A stretch of DNA of 64,000 bases, taken from the NCBI RefSeq assembly GCF_000429365.1, contig NZ_AUBS01000015.1:29052-93051 (forward strand), in the 5' to 3' direction. The stretch is from Pseudodonghicola xiamenensis DSM 18339. Its GTDB lineage: Bacteria > Pseudomonadota > Alphaproteobacteria > Rhodobacterales > Rhodobacteraceae. Shown piece by piece: positions 30,520 to 39,497 of this stretch. Every line of letters begins with the position of its first letter. Within the stretch, counting starts at the first letter, position 1. The notes below the pieces were generated by a model. That model saw only the letters and a program-made list of their open reading frames with translations. It did not search any database and was not told where the DNA came from. A program made the position numbers and the translations under genes.

Positions 30520-31599
30520 TCAGAACAAAGACAGTTGATCGCCCTTCTGCGGCGGCACCTTGAACAGATCGCAGCGCAGGGGCGGCACCGCGCGATCCAG
30601 CCCCAGCCGTTTCGCCGCGGCACGGAACCGTTGCGCGATCAGCCTGGCATATTCGCCCTCGCCCCGCATCCGGTGCCCCCAGCGCGGATCGTAATCGCGC
30701 CCGCCGTGCATCTCGCGCAACCGGGCCATGACGCGGGCGGCCCGACCCGGTTCATGTTCGGCCAGCCATTCCTGCCACAGCTCCGACACTTCGCGTGGCA
30801 GCCGCAGCATGATCCCGCTTGCCGCATCGGCCCCGGCTTCCGCCCCGGCCTCGAGGATCGCCTCCAGCTCGTGATCGGTCAGTGCCGGCACCATCGGCGA
30901 GGCCATCAGCCGCACCGGCACACCGGCCTGGGTCAACCGCCGGATCGCCTCCAACCGCCGCGCCGGAACCGGCGCCCGCGGCTCCATCCGCCGCGCCAGC
31001 CCGGGCTCCAACGTGGTGACCGATATGCCGACGCGCACCAGCCCCTTCGCCGCCATCGGCGCCAGGATGTCCAGATCACGCTCCACCATCGCGCCCTTGG
31101 TGACGATGGCGACCGGATGATCGAACTCCGCCAACACCTCCAGCACCGCGCGGGTCAGACCGCGATCACGCTCCACCGGCTGATAAGGATCGGTATTGGT
31201 CCCGAGCGCCAGCGGAGCCACCCGATACCGTTTGCCGCTAAGCTCGCGCCGCAGCACCTCTGCCACCTGCGGTTTCGCCACCAGCCGAGTTTCGAAATCC
31301 AGCCCCGGAGACATCCCCAGATAGGCATGGCTCGGTCGCGCGAAACAATAGATGCAACCATGTTCGCAGCCCCGATAGGCGTTCAGTGACCGGTCAAAGG
31401 GCAGATCCGGCGACCGGTTGAAGGTGATGGCACTGCGCGCGACCTCTTCGCGCACCTCTGTTCCGATCCCCGGCCGCAGCTCGGGAATGTCCCAGCCATC
31501 CGCCTCCTCCACCCGCGCCAGATCGAAGCGGCCAGCCTGATTGCTGACCGCCCCGCGCGCGCGCCGTCGCGCCTGATCTATGGGAATTTCCGGACTCAT
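30520..31599 (-). CDS. PA0069-family radical SAM protein (SplB-like)
   Basis: 359 residues. The radical SAM cluster motif is YRGCEHGCIYCFARPSH (CX3CX2C). It is followed by the conserved LALGTNTDPYQPVER and LDILAPMAAKGLVRVGISV segments and a C-terminal tail ending FKVPPQKGDQLSLF. It resembles spore photoproduct lyase-like radical SAM proteins but is not a spore gene; the reaction is unknown. The start ATG at 31599 (MSPEIPIDQ) is chosen from in-frame choices. Confidence 0.88.
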   Translation of the reverse strand: MSPEIPIDQARRRARGAVSNQAGRFDLARVEEADGWDIPELRPGIGTEVREEVARSAITFNRSPDLPFDRSLNAYRGCEHGCIYCFARPSHAYLGMSPGLDFETRLVAKPQVAEVLRRELSGKRYRVAPLALGTNTDPYQPVERDRGLTRAVLEVLAEFDHPVAIVTKGAMVERDLDILAPMAAKGLVRVGISVTTLEPGLARRMEPRAPVPARRLEAIRRLTQAGVPVRLMASPMVPALTDHELEAILEAGAEAGADAASGIMLRLPREVSELWQEWLAEHEPGRAARVMARLREMHGGRDYDPRWGHRMRGEGEYARLIAQRFRAAAKRLGLDRAVPPLRCDLFKVPPQKGDQLSLF

Positions 31600-31771
31600 G
31601 AGCATGAAACTAGAACATAACAAGAACAAGCGCAATCGCCCGGCGCCCGCGAACCGGAAATTCCACCTTCTGGTCGGTTGCGACGCGATGAAGGTCGCAA
31701 TTATCGCGCCGTCCCCGTCGCACCCTTGGCATCAATGATGCAGAGAGACACGCCTGTCAGGGAAAACGCCC

Positions 31772-32476
31772 ATGTCGGAAGACGAAGACGACATCATCCT
31801 CAGCGAACTCGACGACGATGAACTCGTCCAGCAGATGTTCGATGACCTTTACGATGGCTTGCGGGACGAGATCGAGGAAGGTGTGAACATCCTGCTCGAT
31901 CGCGGCTGGGCCCCCTATCGCGTCCTGACCGAGGCGCTGGTCGGCGGCATGACCATCGTCGGCAATGATTTCCGCGATGGTATCCTCTTCGTCCCCGAGG
32001 TGCTGCTGGCGGCCAATGCGATGAAGGGCGGCATGGCGATCCTGAAACCGCTGCTGGCCGAAACCGGCGCCCCGCGCATGGGCAAGATGGTGATCGGCAC
32101 GGTGAAGGGCGACATCCACGATATCGGCAAGAACTTGGTGTCGATGATGATGGAAGGCGCCGGTTTCGAGGTCGTCGATCTCGGCATCAACAACGCGGTC
32201 GAATCCTATCTCGAGGCGCTGGCCGCCGAACAGCCCGACATCCTTGGCATGTCGGCGCTGCTGACCACCACCATGCCTTACATGAAGGTGGTGATCGACA
32301 CGCTGGTGGCCGAGGGCAAGCGCGATGATTATATCGTGCTGGTGGGCGGCGCGCCGCTGAACGAAGAATTCGGCAAGGCCATCGGAGCTGACGCCTATTG
32401 CCGCGATGCCGCCGTCGCGGTGGAGACGGCGAAAAGCTTTGTTGCCCGCAAGCACAATCAGGGCGTCGCCCCCTGA
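31772..32476 (+). CDS. Corrinoid-binding protein (B12-binding, MtbC/MtgC-like)
   Basis: 234 residues. A helical cap domain (VNILLDRGWAPYRVLTEALV, then LFVPEVLLAANAMKGG) comes before a cobalamin-binding domain. The His that coordinates cobalt is in GDIHDIGKNLVSMMM (DXHXXG), with SALLTTTMPYM and VGGAPL completing the set. It carries methyl groups between a substrate methyltransferase and a folate or thiol acceptor. It leads a tight three-gene group with DUF1638 and a cysteine-cluster protein. Neither partner methyltransferase is in the group. Confidence 0.92.
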   Translation: MSEDEDDIILSELDDDELVQQMFDDLYDGLRDEIEEGVNILLDRGWAPYRVLTEALVGGMTIVGNDFRDGILFVPEVLLAANAMKGGMAILKPLLAETGAPRMGKMVIGTVKGDIHDIGKNLVSMMMEGAGFEVVDLGINNAVESYLEALAAEQPDILGMSALLTTTMPYMKVVIDTLVAEGKRDDYIVLVGGAPLNEEFGKAIGADAYCRDAAVAVETAKSFVARKHNQGVAP

Positions 32477-32496
32477 TCCCCGCCACAGGCAACGCC

Positions 32497-33135
32497 ATGC
32501 GCCAGTTGCCCGATGCCGATACGCTGACAACCACCGGCCTGCCCGCCACCGGGCAGGGAAAAATCCTGCTGCTGGCCTGCGGCGCGCTGGCCCGCGAGGT
32601 GCTGTCACTGATCAGGCTGAACGGCTGGAGCCAATACGATCTGCAATGCCTGCCCGCGATCCTGCACAATCATCCCGGTCGCATCACCGCCGCCGTGCGC
32701 GACGCGGTGCTGGCGGCACGGGACCGTTATGATCGCGTTCTGGTACTGTACGCCGATTGCGGCACCGGCGGCACCTTGCAGGCAGAATGCAGCCGCTTGG
32801 GGGTCGAGATGCTGCCGGGCGCCCATTGCTATGCCTTCTTCGACGGGGTCGAGACCTTCGCCGCCCGGGACGAGGTGACCGCCTTCTATCTGACCGATTT
32901 CCTGGCCCGGCAGTTCGATGCCTTCGTCTGGCAACCGCTTGGGCTGGACCGGCATCCGCAGCTCTTGCCGATGTATTTCGGCAATTACGACAGGCTGGTC
33001 TATCTGGCCCAGACCCATGATCCGGCCCTGACCGAACGCGCGCGCGACGCAGCAGAGCGGCTCGGCCTTGCATTCACCCGCCGTTTCACGGGATATGGCG
33101 ATCTCGCCCACGCCCTGGAACGGAACGCCACGTGA
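32497..33135 (+). CDS. DUF1638 domain protein
   Basis: 212 residues starting MRQLPDADTLTTTGLP at 32497. It contains KILLLACGALAREVLSL, then LVLYADCGTGGTLQAEC, and a His-rich PGAHCYAFFDGVETF. DUF1638 genes often travel with corrinoid methyltransferase genes; biochemical function is not known. It lies 20 bases after the corrinoid protein and shares a GTGA overlap with the next gene. Confidence 0.85.
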   Translation: MRQLPDADTLTTTGLPATGQGKILLLACGALAREVLSLIRLNGWSQYDLQCLPAILHNHPGRITAAVRDAVLAARDRYDRVLVLYADCGTGGTLQAECSRLGVEMLPGAHCYAFFDGVETFAARDEVTAFYLTDFLARQFDAFVWQPLGLDRHPQLLPMYFGNYDRLVYLAQTHDPALTERARDAAERLGLAFTRRFTGYGDLAHALERNAT

Positions 33136-33644
33136 CCGCAGCCCCCCAAGACCTGCTGACCTCAGACTGTTCGAAATGCTCGGCCCTGTGCTGCATGGCG
33201 CTGTCCTTCGACAAGGGGCCGGATTTCGCCTTCGACAAAAATGCCGACGAACCCTGCCGGCACCTGAACGGGCATCTTTGCTCGATCCATGACAGGCTGA
33301 AAGAAAAGGGATTTCGCGGCTGTGTTGCCTATGATTGCCTTGGCGCCGGCAACCGCGTGGTGCAGGAGGTCTTCGGCGGACGGTCCTGGCAAGACGATCC
33401 CCGGCTGGCGCGCCCGATGATGGAGGCCTTTGCCGGCATGCGCGAGGTGCACAAGCGGATCGACCTGCTGCGCGCCGCAGAAACCCTGCCCCTATCGCGG
33501 CAGAACGAGCAGTTCCGGCGCGATTTTCTCGCCCGGCTCGAACAATATCGCTGGAGCGGAGAAGAGCTCAACGCCTTCGAATTCGGCCTGGGGCTCGAGA
33601 TCGACCTGTTCTTTCACGGGCTGCGCGACAGCGTTCGGCGCTGA
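33132..33644 (+). CDS. YkgJ-like cysteine cluster protein
   Basis: 170 residues with a GTG start that overlaps the DUF1638 stop. The cysteines SDCSKCSALCC, then DEPCRHLNGHLCSIHDRL and FRGCVAYDCLGAGNR make a pattern like that of small zinc- or iron-chelating YkgJ-type proteins. The rest is helical and charged. Its job in the corrinoid group could be metal or cluster handling; this is inference only. Confidence 0.65.
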   Translation: MTAAPQDLLTSDCSKCSALCCMALSFDKGPDFAFDKNADEPCRHLNGHLCSIHDRLKEKGFRGCVAYDCLGAGNRVVQEVFGGRSWQDDPRLARPMMEAFAGMREVHKRIDLLRAAETLPLSRQNEQFRRDFLARLEQYRWSGEELNAFEFGLGLEIDLFFHGLRDSVRR

Positions 33645-33660
33645 GCGTGCCCGGGGCCGT

Positions 33661-34071
33661 TCAGACCGTCTCTGCCGCGACCTTGCGGACACGTTCGATC
33701 ATCGCCCGCAGGCCGTTCGATCGCTGCGCCGAGAGGTGATCATTGAGCCCCAACCGCTCCAGTTCGGCCCCGGCATCGACCTTCAGGACATCCGCCACCG
33801 GCAACCCGTTGTAAAGCTTGCGCAACACCGCGATCAATCCGCGCACGATCATTGCATCGCTGTCGCCGTCGAAGTGAAAGACGCCGCCTTCGATCACCGG
33901 GTGCAACCAGACCTGGCTGGCGCAGCCGTCGACCTTGGTGGCGGGCACCTTCAAGGCCTGATCCAGCGGGTCCATCGCCTTGCCTTGGTCGATCACATGG
34001 CGATAGCGGTCCTCCCAATCTTCCAGAAACTCGAAATCCTCGACGATTTCTTCGAATGCGGGTTGGGCCAT
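33661..34071 (-). CDS. sufE: Cysteine desulfuration protein SufE
   Basis: 136 residues. It takes sulfur from SufS for iron-sulfur cluster assembly. The acceptor Cys is in KVDGCASQVWLHP, with preceding FEFLEDWEDRYRHVIDQG. C-terminal IVRGLIAVLRKLYNG and LSAQRSNGLRAMIERV are typical. It is convergent with the cysteine-cluster gene and divergent from the lipoprotein gene at 34209. Confidence 0.94.
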   Translation of the reverse strand: MAQPAFEEIVEDFEFLEDWEDRYRHVIDQGKAMDPLDQALKVPATKVDGCASQVWLHPVIEGGVFHFDGDSDAMIVRGLIAVLRKLYNGLPVADVLKVDAGAELERLGLNDHLSAQRSNGLRAMIERVRKVAAETV

Positions 34072-34208
34072 GGCGGGATCCTCGACTGATGTCTTGCGTC
34101 CCTGACCTATGACCCCGGCCCACGGGTGTCCAGACCCGGCTTGCCGCTTTTCAACCGCGCCCCGATGCGGTAACCGGAAGGGACGGAACTAGAACGAGTG
34201 TGGGCCAG

Positions 34209-34730
34209 ATGCAGAAACCTCTTACCGCCCTGCTGCTTGCGGGGCTGATCGTGGCCGGATGCGGCTGGCGCGACTCGCGCCTTAATCCAGGCAACTGGTT
34301 CGGCAAGAGCCACACCCAGCCCGTCGAAATGACGAATGCGGAGCCGACCAATCCCTTGGTGCCGAAAAAGACCCAGAATATCTTCGCCAAGAAGAAGGCC
34401 GAAGATCTGAGCCTGCCGATCATGACGGTTACCAAGCTGGAGGTCGAGCCGACCAATACCGGTGCGATCATCTTCGTCGAAGGCGTCGCGGCCCGCCAGG
34501 GCCCCTATGACGTGGAACTGCGCGATATCTCCACCCCCGAAGAAAAGGCCGATGGCGTGCTATCGCTGTCGTTCCGGGTGACCTATCCCAACAAGACGAC
34601 CCTTCAGGGCAACGAATTCGCGCGCACCGTCCGGGCCGCCAAGACGCTGACCAAGGGCAAGCTTGCCCCGATCCGCACCATTCGCGTGGTCGGAGAAACC
34701 AACGCCCAGGTCACCACCCGCCGGCGCTGA
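34209..34730 (+). CDS. Predicted lipoprotein, uncharacterised
   Basis: 173 residues. It begins MQKPLTALLLAGLIVAGCGW, with lipobox IVAGC, so the mature protein would be lipid-anchored at Cys18. The rest is a small beta-rich domain (ITVTKLEVEPTNTG is close to the pattern seen; FRVTYPNKTTLQGNEFARTV follows). No family was recognised with certainty. A GTG three codons earlier (34200) is a possible start. Confidence 0.7.
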   Translation: MQKPLTALLLAGLIVAGCGWRDSRLNPGNWFGKSHTQPVEMTNAEPTNPLVPKKTQNIFAKKKAEDLSLPIMTVTKLEVEPTNTGAIIFVEGVAARQGPYDVELRDISTPEEKADGVLSLSFRVTYPNKTTLQGNEFARTVRAAKTLTKGKLAPIRTIRVVGETNAQVTTRRR

Positions 34731-34752
34731 GCCAGCGGGCGGCCCTCCGGGG

Positions 34753-35910
34753 TCAGAATTCGACGACGCGCACAGTCTGGCCCTTTGCGGCCAGACCGAT
34801 CTTGCCGGAACACAGCCGCAGCGCATCTTCGCCAAAGACCTCGCGGCGCCAGCCCTTCATCGCCGGCACGTCCCGTTCGCCCGCCGCAATGGCGTCGAGA
34901 TCGGCACTTGAGGCGATCAGCTTGGCGGCCACGCCCACGCTTTCGGTCTTGGCCTTCAGCAGCACCCGCAGCAAATCGGCAAGCGCCGGGTTCACCTGAA
35001 GCTTTTCACGGCTGCGGTCGGGCTTGGGAAGCTGATCGGCGGGACAATCGCTTCCCTCTTCGATCGCTTTCAGGATGCCGTCGGCGATGGCGCCCTTGCG
35101 GGCCTCGCGCAAAAGCAGCCGCAGCCCGCCCAGATCGGCATGGGTGCGCGGCTTGACCGAGGCCATCTCGACCAGCGCATCATCCTTGTAGACCCGGTTG
35201 CGCGGCACGTTGTGTTCCTGCGCATAACTTTCACGGAATGCCGCCAGGGCCTGCACCACCCCGAGGAAACGGGCGGAATTGGTGCGGGTCTTGACCCGGC
35301 GCCAGGCCTCTTCGGGGCGGATGTCATAAGTCGCCGGATCGGTGAGGATTTCCAGCTCTTCGGTGACCCAGTGGCTACGGCCGGATTTTTCCAGTTCGGC
35401 AGCGAGATATTCATAGATCTTGCGCAGATGGGTCACATCGGCCAGCGCATAGACCTTCTGCGCATCGCTCAGCGGCCGGCGCGACCAGTCGGTAAAGCGC
35501 GAGGTCTTGTCCAGCGGTTGGTGCACGATCTTGCGCACCAGCGTTTCATATCCCGCTTGTTCGCCGAAGCCACAGACCATGGCCGCGACCTGGGTATCGA
35601 ACAAAGGCTTGGGAAATACCCCGGCGTCGACCCAGAAAATCTCAAGATCCTGACGCGCCGCATGGAAGACCTTGACCACGCTTTCATCGCGGAAAAGTTC
35701 GTAGAGCGGTTCCAGCGAGATACCATCAGCCAGCGGATCGACCAGAACCGCGGTTTCATCGGTGTCGCCGGGCATCGCAAGCTGCACCAGGCAAAGCTTG
35801 GAATAATAGGTCCGCTCGCGCAGAAACTCGGTATCGACGGTGACATATGCCTTGGTACGGGCGGTGTCGCAGAAGGCCTGCAGCTCCTGCGTGGAGGTGA
35901 TCGTTTTCAT
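34753..35910 (-). CDS. rnd: Ribonuclease D
   Basis: 385 residues. It is a 3'-5' exonuclease for tRNA maturation. The DEDD residues are visible: YVTVDTEFLRERTYY (Asp, Glu), FHAARQDLEIF (Asp), and YALADVTHL (Tyr/Asp). HRDC-type helical domains follow (RFLGVVQALAAFRESYAQE). The start MKTITSTQELQAFCDTAR at 35910 is the family start. It converges on the lipoprotein gene, with 22 bases between stops. Confidence 0.94.
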   Translation of the reverse strand: MKTITSTQELQAFCDTARTKAYVTVDTEFLRERTYYSKLCLVQLAMPGDTDETAVLVDPLADGISLEPLYELFRDESVVKVFHAARQDLEIFWVDAGVFPKPLFDTQVAAMVCGFGEQAGYETLVRKIVHQPLDKTSRFTDWSRRPLSDAQKVYALADVTHLRKIYEYLAAELEKSGRSHWVTEELEILTDPATYDIRPEEAWRRVKTRTNSARFLGVVQALAAFRESYAQEHNVPRNRVYKDDALVEMASVKPRTHADLGGLRLLLREARKGAIADGILKAIEEGSDCPADQLPKPDRSREKLQVNPALADLLRVLLKAKTESVGVAAKLIASSADLDAIAAGERDVPAMKGWRREVFGEDALRLCSGKIGLAAKGQTVRVVEF

Positions 35911-36045
35911 CAAATGCGTTTCTATCGTCCTGAATTCGGTTCCGGGCGGGCGCGCGCCCGCGCCCAAACGCCGGATTACGAACTCATACGCTGATCATAA
36001 ACGCATTGCAAATCCGGAGCGCGGGCCGCGCCCCGGACTCACCGA

Positions 36046-36642
36046 TCAGCCCAGCAGAACAGGGGTCCGGTCCCCCGCTGCGAACCGACGCAGAACCGCC
36101 GGATAGAGCCTGTGTTCCTGCTCCAGCACCCGGGCGGCAAGCTGCTCGGGGGTGTCTCCTGGCAGCACCGGTACCCGGGCCTGGCCCAGGATCGGACCAT
36201 CGTCCAGCTCGGCGGTCACCTCGTGCACGGTGCAGCCGTGTTCGCTGTCACCGGCCTCGAGCGCGCGGGCATGGGTATGCAGCCCCTTGTATTTTGGCAG
36301 AAGCGAGGGGTGGATGTTCAGCATCCGCCCGTTCCACTGGCTGACGAACCCAGCGGTCAGCACCCGCATGAACCCCGCCAGGCAGATGATATCCGGTTCG
36401 GCGGCCAGAAGCGGTTTCATCAACTCCGCCTCGAAGGCGGCGCGATCGCCCTTGAAGGGGCGGTGATCGACATAGGCAGTCGGCACCCCCCGTTCGGCCG
36501 CCTTGACCAGCCCGCCGGCCTTGGCGTCGTTCGACAACACCAGACAGGGCCGCGCCGGGTGATCGCCAGTCATGCTGTCGACCAGCGCCACCATATTCGA
36601 CCCGCCCCCCGACAACAGGATGGCGACGCGCTTATGTGTCAC
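36046..36642 (-). CDS. purN: Phosphoribosylglycinamide formyltransferase PurN
   Basis: 198 residues. It transfers formyl from 10-formyl-THF to GAR. Motifs are [30 protein letters not shown], and the catalytic [16 protein letters not shown] with EHGCTVH. Its start overlaps the purM stop by 4 bases, so purM-purN are coupled. Confidence 0.96.
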   Translation of the reverse strand: MTHKRVAILLSGGGSNMVALVDSMTGDHPARPCLVLSNDAKAGGLVKAAERGVPTAYVDHRPFKGDRAAFEAELMKPLLAAEPDIICLAGFMRVLTAGFVSQWNGRMLNIHPSLLPKYKGLHTHARALEAGDSEHGCTVHEVTAELDDGPILGQARVPVLPGDTPEQLAARVLEQEHRLYPAVLRRFAAGDRTPVLLG

Positions 36643-37685
36643 TTCAGCGCCCCCTTGTAGGCAACGCCCTGCCCTTCGGTGATCACGCCGATACGGGACA
36701 CGGTCTCACCGGCCTCGGTCAAGAGCGCAACCAGAGCGTCGGCCTGATCGGCGGCCACAACCACGACCATGCCGATGCCGCAGTTGAAGGTCTTCAGCAT
36801 CTCCGCCTCGGCCATGCCGCCCACCTCCGCAAGCCAGGCAAAGACCGGCGGCAGCGTCCAGGCGTCAAGGTCGACCTCGGCCCCCAGCCCCTCGGGGAAG
36901 ACCCGCGGCAGATTCTCGGTCAGACCGCCGCCAGTGATATGGGCCAGCGCATGAACGCCGCCCGCCCGCACCGCCGCCAGCGCCTGTTTGACATAGAGCC
37001 GGGTCGGCGTCAGCAGTGCCGCGCCCAGGGTGCCCTCAGCCCAGGGGCAGGCATCGTCCCAGCCCAGACCCGAGATCTGGACCAGCTTGCGCACCAGAGA
37101 ATAGCCGTTCGAATGCACCCCGTTCGAGGCGAGCCCCAGCAGCACGTCGCCTTGGGTGACCCCCTCGGGCAGTGCGGTGCCGCGCTCCATGGCGCCGACG
37201 GCAAAGCCTGCCAGGTCGAAATCACCGGCCGGATACATGCCGGGCATTTCCGCCGTCTCGCCACCGATCAGGGCGCTGCCGGATTGGGCGCAGCCTTCGG
37301 CGATACCTTCGATGATCCGCGCCGCCTGCTCGGTCTCGAGCTTGCCGGTGGCGAAGTAATCGAGGAAAAAGAGCGGCTCTGCCCCCTGGCACACCAGGTC
37401 ATTCACGCACATGGCCACCAGGTCGATGCCGACACCGTCGACATTGCCGGTGTCGATCGCGATCCTCAGCTTGGTCCCGACCCCGTCGGTCGCCGCCACC
37501 AGCACCGGATCGCTATACCCGGCCGCCTTCAGATCGAAGAGCGCGCCGAAGCCGCCCAACCCACTCATCACGCCGGGACGGTTGGTCCGCTTGGCGGCTG
37601 GCTTGATCCGTTCGACCAGATCGTTGCCCGCGTCGATATCCACGCCTGCTTCGGCATAGGTGATGCCGTTCTTGCCTGTCGTCAT
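36639..37685 (-). CDS. purM: AIR synthetase PurM
   Basis: 348 residues. It closes the imidazole ring from FGAM and [39 protein letters not shown], and [18 protein letters not shown] are all family features. The start [14 protein letters not shown] at 37685 is chosen over an earlier in-frame codon. It leads the purM-purN pair. Confidence 0.96.
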   Translation of the reverse strand: MTTGKNGITYAEAGVDIDAGNDLVERIKPAAKRTNRPGVMSGLGGFGALFDLKAAGYSDPVLVAATDGVGTKLRIAIDTGNVDGVGIDLVAMCVNDLVCQGAEPLFFLDYFATGKLETEQAARIIEGIAEGCAQSGSALIGGETAEMPGMYPAGDFDLAGFAVGAMERGTALPEGVTQGDVLLGLASNGVHSNGYSLVRKLVQISGLGWDDACPWAEGTLGAALLTPTRLYVKQALAAVRAGGVHALAHITGGGLTENLPRVFPEGLGAEVDLDAWTLPPVFAWLAEVGGMAEAEMLKTFNCGIGMVVVVAADQADALVALLTEAGETVSRIGVITEGQGVAYKGALK

Positions 37686-37804
37686 CGGCCGGTCCCCTTG
37701 TTCGCTGATTGCGCGCGGGTTAGTGCATTGCGCGTCACGATGCAACGGTTGGCTGCAGCCAAGGCTTGACGTCGGGCAGGATCATGATACCCAAACAGGC
37801 AGGC

Positions 37805-37880
37805 GGGCCTGTAGCTCAACGGTTAGAGCAGAGCGCTCATAACGCTTTGGTTGCGGGTTCAAATCCTGCCGGGCCTACCA
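37805..37880 (+). tRNA. tRNA-Ile2 (CAU anticodon)
   Basis: A 76-base tRNA with CCA encoded. The acceptor arm is GGGCCTG/CGGGCCT, the anticodon loop CTCATAA, and the T arm GCGGG-TTCAAAT-CCTGC. The CAU anticodon could be read as Met, but the body resembles alphaproteobacterial tRNA-Ile (GGGCCTGTAGCTC) and the E. coli tRNA-Ile2 loop region, so the C is probably modified to lysidine. Confidence 0.85.
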
Positions 37881-38504
37881 AAACCCTTAAGAAACCAGGG
37901 AAACCAACGCCAAAATGGACCATGGCGCGAGCGCCTGTGCCGTTGTGGAATCATATGGTGCGCGATTGCCCCCCAAACCGCCCGCGTTTCTGCTGCCTTC
38001 CCGGGGGCGCATACCGGCCCAGTGTTCAGCCTGCCAGTGCTCAGCCTGCCAGTGTTCCGCCTGATCGGCACTGCGGCCCCGACATGCCCGCAATTCCGAA
38101 AGCAGGTTTCCGACGGCCCGAACGGCCGCCCCACGGAATCGTCACCACCTTTGCAAAGGTGCCGGCTCACGGTGCAATCAGCGCGTTTCGCGCGGCAATG
38201 CGTTTGCCCCTTCCCTCGATCAACACCGCCCCCACATGAAATGATCCGCTTGAGGCGATATCTTCAATCCGGCGCCTGTTTTTCGCGCAGGCGACCGCCC
38301 GCGAAACAGGCGCAAAACACGCCGGTTTGCCCATCCCAGCGGCAAACTCCGCCCTCTGCGTCGGAGTCGCGGCGCGAAAAGCGGCAAAATCCCGCCGGCG
38401 CCCGATTTCGAGGCTTGGCAGAGCGACCCTTTTTCAGGAAAGTCCCGCCAACCCGTCCGGAGCCAACCGGACACCGAAGAGACAACGGAATTCAGGGACA
38501 ATTC
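37881..38504. other. Intergenic with a small tandem repeat
   Basis: No supported gene between tRNA-Ile2 and the CHAP gene. It contains three near-identical 15-base units at 38019-38063. The long frame covering it is simply open upstream of the CHAP start and lacks any start signal or family similarity. Confidence 0.5.
38019..38063. repeat. Three 15-base tandem repeats
   Basis: CCAGTGTTCAGCCTG, CCAGTGCTCAGCCTG and CCAGTGTTCCGCCTG follow each other without spacing, differing at one base each from the first. They lie in non-coding DNA. Confidence 0.85.
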
Positions 38505-39038
38505 GTGAGTGTAAAACGCCTCCAACTCCTGTCGCGCGGCTCGATACTTCTCTGCCTGCTCGGTCTCGCCGCTTGCGCACAGGCGCCGCAACGCAGCACC
38601 GGGATCGACCCCAACCGGCTTGCCTTCAGCGTGAAGGAAGCCGAGGCCCTGCAAAGCCGCGGCGCCCGTGTCTGGTGTGTCCCCTTCGCCCGTAACCTTT
38701 CCGGTGTCGAAATTCGCGGCAATGCCCGAACCTGGTGGCATCAGGCAAAATCTCAAGAAAGCTTCGAGGTCAGCAAAGCCCCGACCGTCGGGGCGGTGAT
38801 GGCCTTCAGCGCCACCTCGTCGATGCCGCTCGGGCATGTGGCGGTGGTCTCGAAACTGGTGTCCGACCGTAGGGTTCTGGTCGATCATGCCAACTGGCAC
38901 CGCAACCAGGTCTCTCTCGGCATGGCGGTGATCGACGTCTCGGACAAGAACGACTGGTCTCGCGTCCGGGTCGAAAGCGTGCCCGGCGCCTTTGGCAGCG
39001 TTTATCCGGTCAATGGCTTCATCATGGCCAAGAGCTGA
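38505..39038 (+). CDS. CHAP-domain lipoprotein
   Basis: 177 residues with a probable GTG start at 38505 (MSVKRLQLLSRGSILLCLLG). The signal ends in the lipobox LAACAQ. The CHAP amidase/peptidase core is visible as RVWCVPFARNLSGVEI (catalytic Cys) and GHVAVVSKLV with LVDHANW (His and partner). It probably cuts or remodels peptidoglycan from the outer membrane. Confidence 0.85.
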   Translation: MSVKRLQLLSRGSILLCLLGLAACAQAPQRSTGIDPNRLAFSVKEAEALQSRGARVWCVPFARNLSGVEIRGNARTWWHQAKSQESFEVSKAPTVGAVMAFSATSSMPLGHVAVVSKLVSDRRVLVDHANWHRNQVSLGMAVIDVSDKNDWSRVRVESVPGAFGSVYPVNGFIMAKS

Positions 39039-39192
39039 CCCTATCCTCCGCGCGCCGCCCCAAAGGGCCGCGCGGGCCCTGCCCCGATCTTCACTTACCC
39101 CCCCTTTGGTCGCAAGGTTTGCATTCGCGCCCAAGCTGCGCAACACTCCTTGCCGAAGCAACTCGGGCAATCGCTTTTGAAAGGAGATCACC

Positions 39193-39444
39193 ATGGGCTC
39201 TGCGGGAATCGGCTGGCTGGCCGCGATCATCATCGGCGGGATCGCCGGCTGGATCGCCTCAGCGGTGATGAAGACCAATACCGGCGTTTTGATGAACATC
39301 GTTCTGGGTATCATCGGCGCCGCAGTGGCGAGCTTTCTCTTTGGTATTCTTGGCATCAGCTTCGGCGGCTGGATCGGCTATCTGATTGCCGGTGTGATCG
39401 GGGCCTGCATCGTCGTCGGCGGCGTCCGCGCCATTCAGAAATAG
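39193..39444 (+). CDS. GlsB/YeaQ/YmgE family membrane protein
   Basis: 83 residues, almost wholly hydrophobic with Gly-rich helices: GWLAAIIIGGIAGWIASAVM, NIVLGIIGAAVASFLFGILG, and GYLIAGVIGACIVVGGVRA. This is the transglycosylase-associated or general stress membrane family; function is not known. AAAGGAG lies 8 bases upstream. Confidence 0.9.
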   Translation: MGSAGIGWLAAIIIGGIAGWIASAVMKTNTGVLMNIVLGIIGAAVASFLFGILGISFGGWIGYLIAGVIGACIVVGGVRAIQK

Positions 39445-39497
39445 CGGGGCTACCGGGGCGGGCACCGCAGTTCTGCACCCCGCCTTCGGCATCAAGC

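Noticed and set aside
37805..37880. Calling this tRNA as initiator or elongator Met
   Set aside because: The anticodon is CAU, but the body and the first stem look like alphaproteobacterial tRNA-Ile; Met is kept only as the less likely choice.
37851..38504. N-terminal extension of the CHAP protein by 218 residues
   Set aside because: The frame starts inside tRNA-Ile2 and covers non-coding repeats; the lipoprotein signal begins at 38505.
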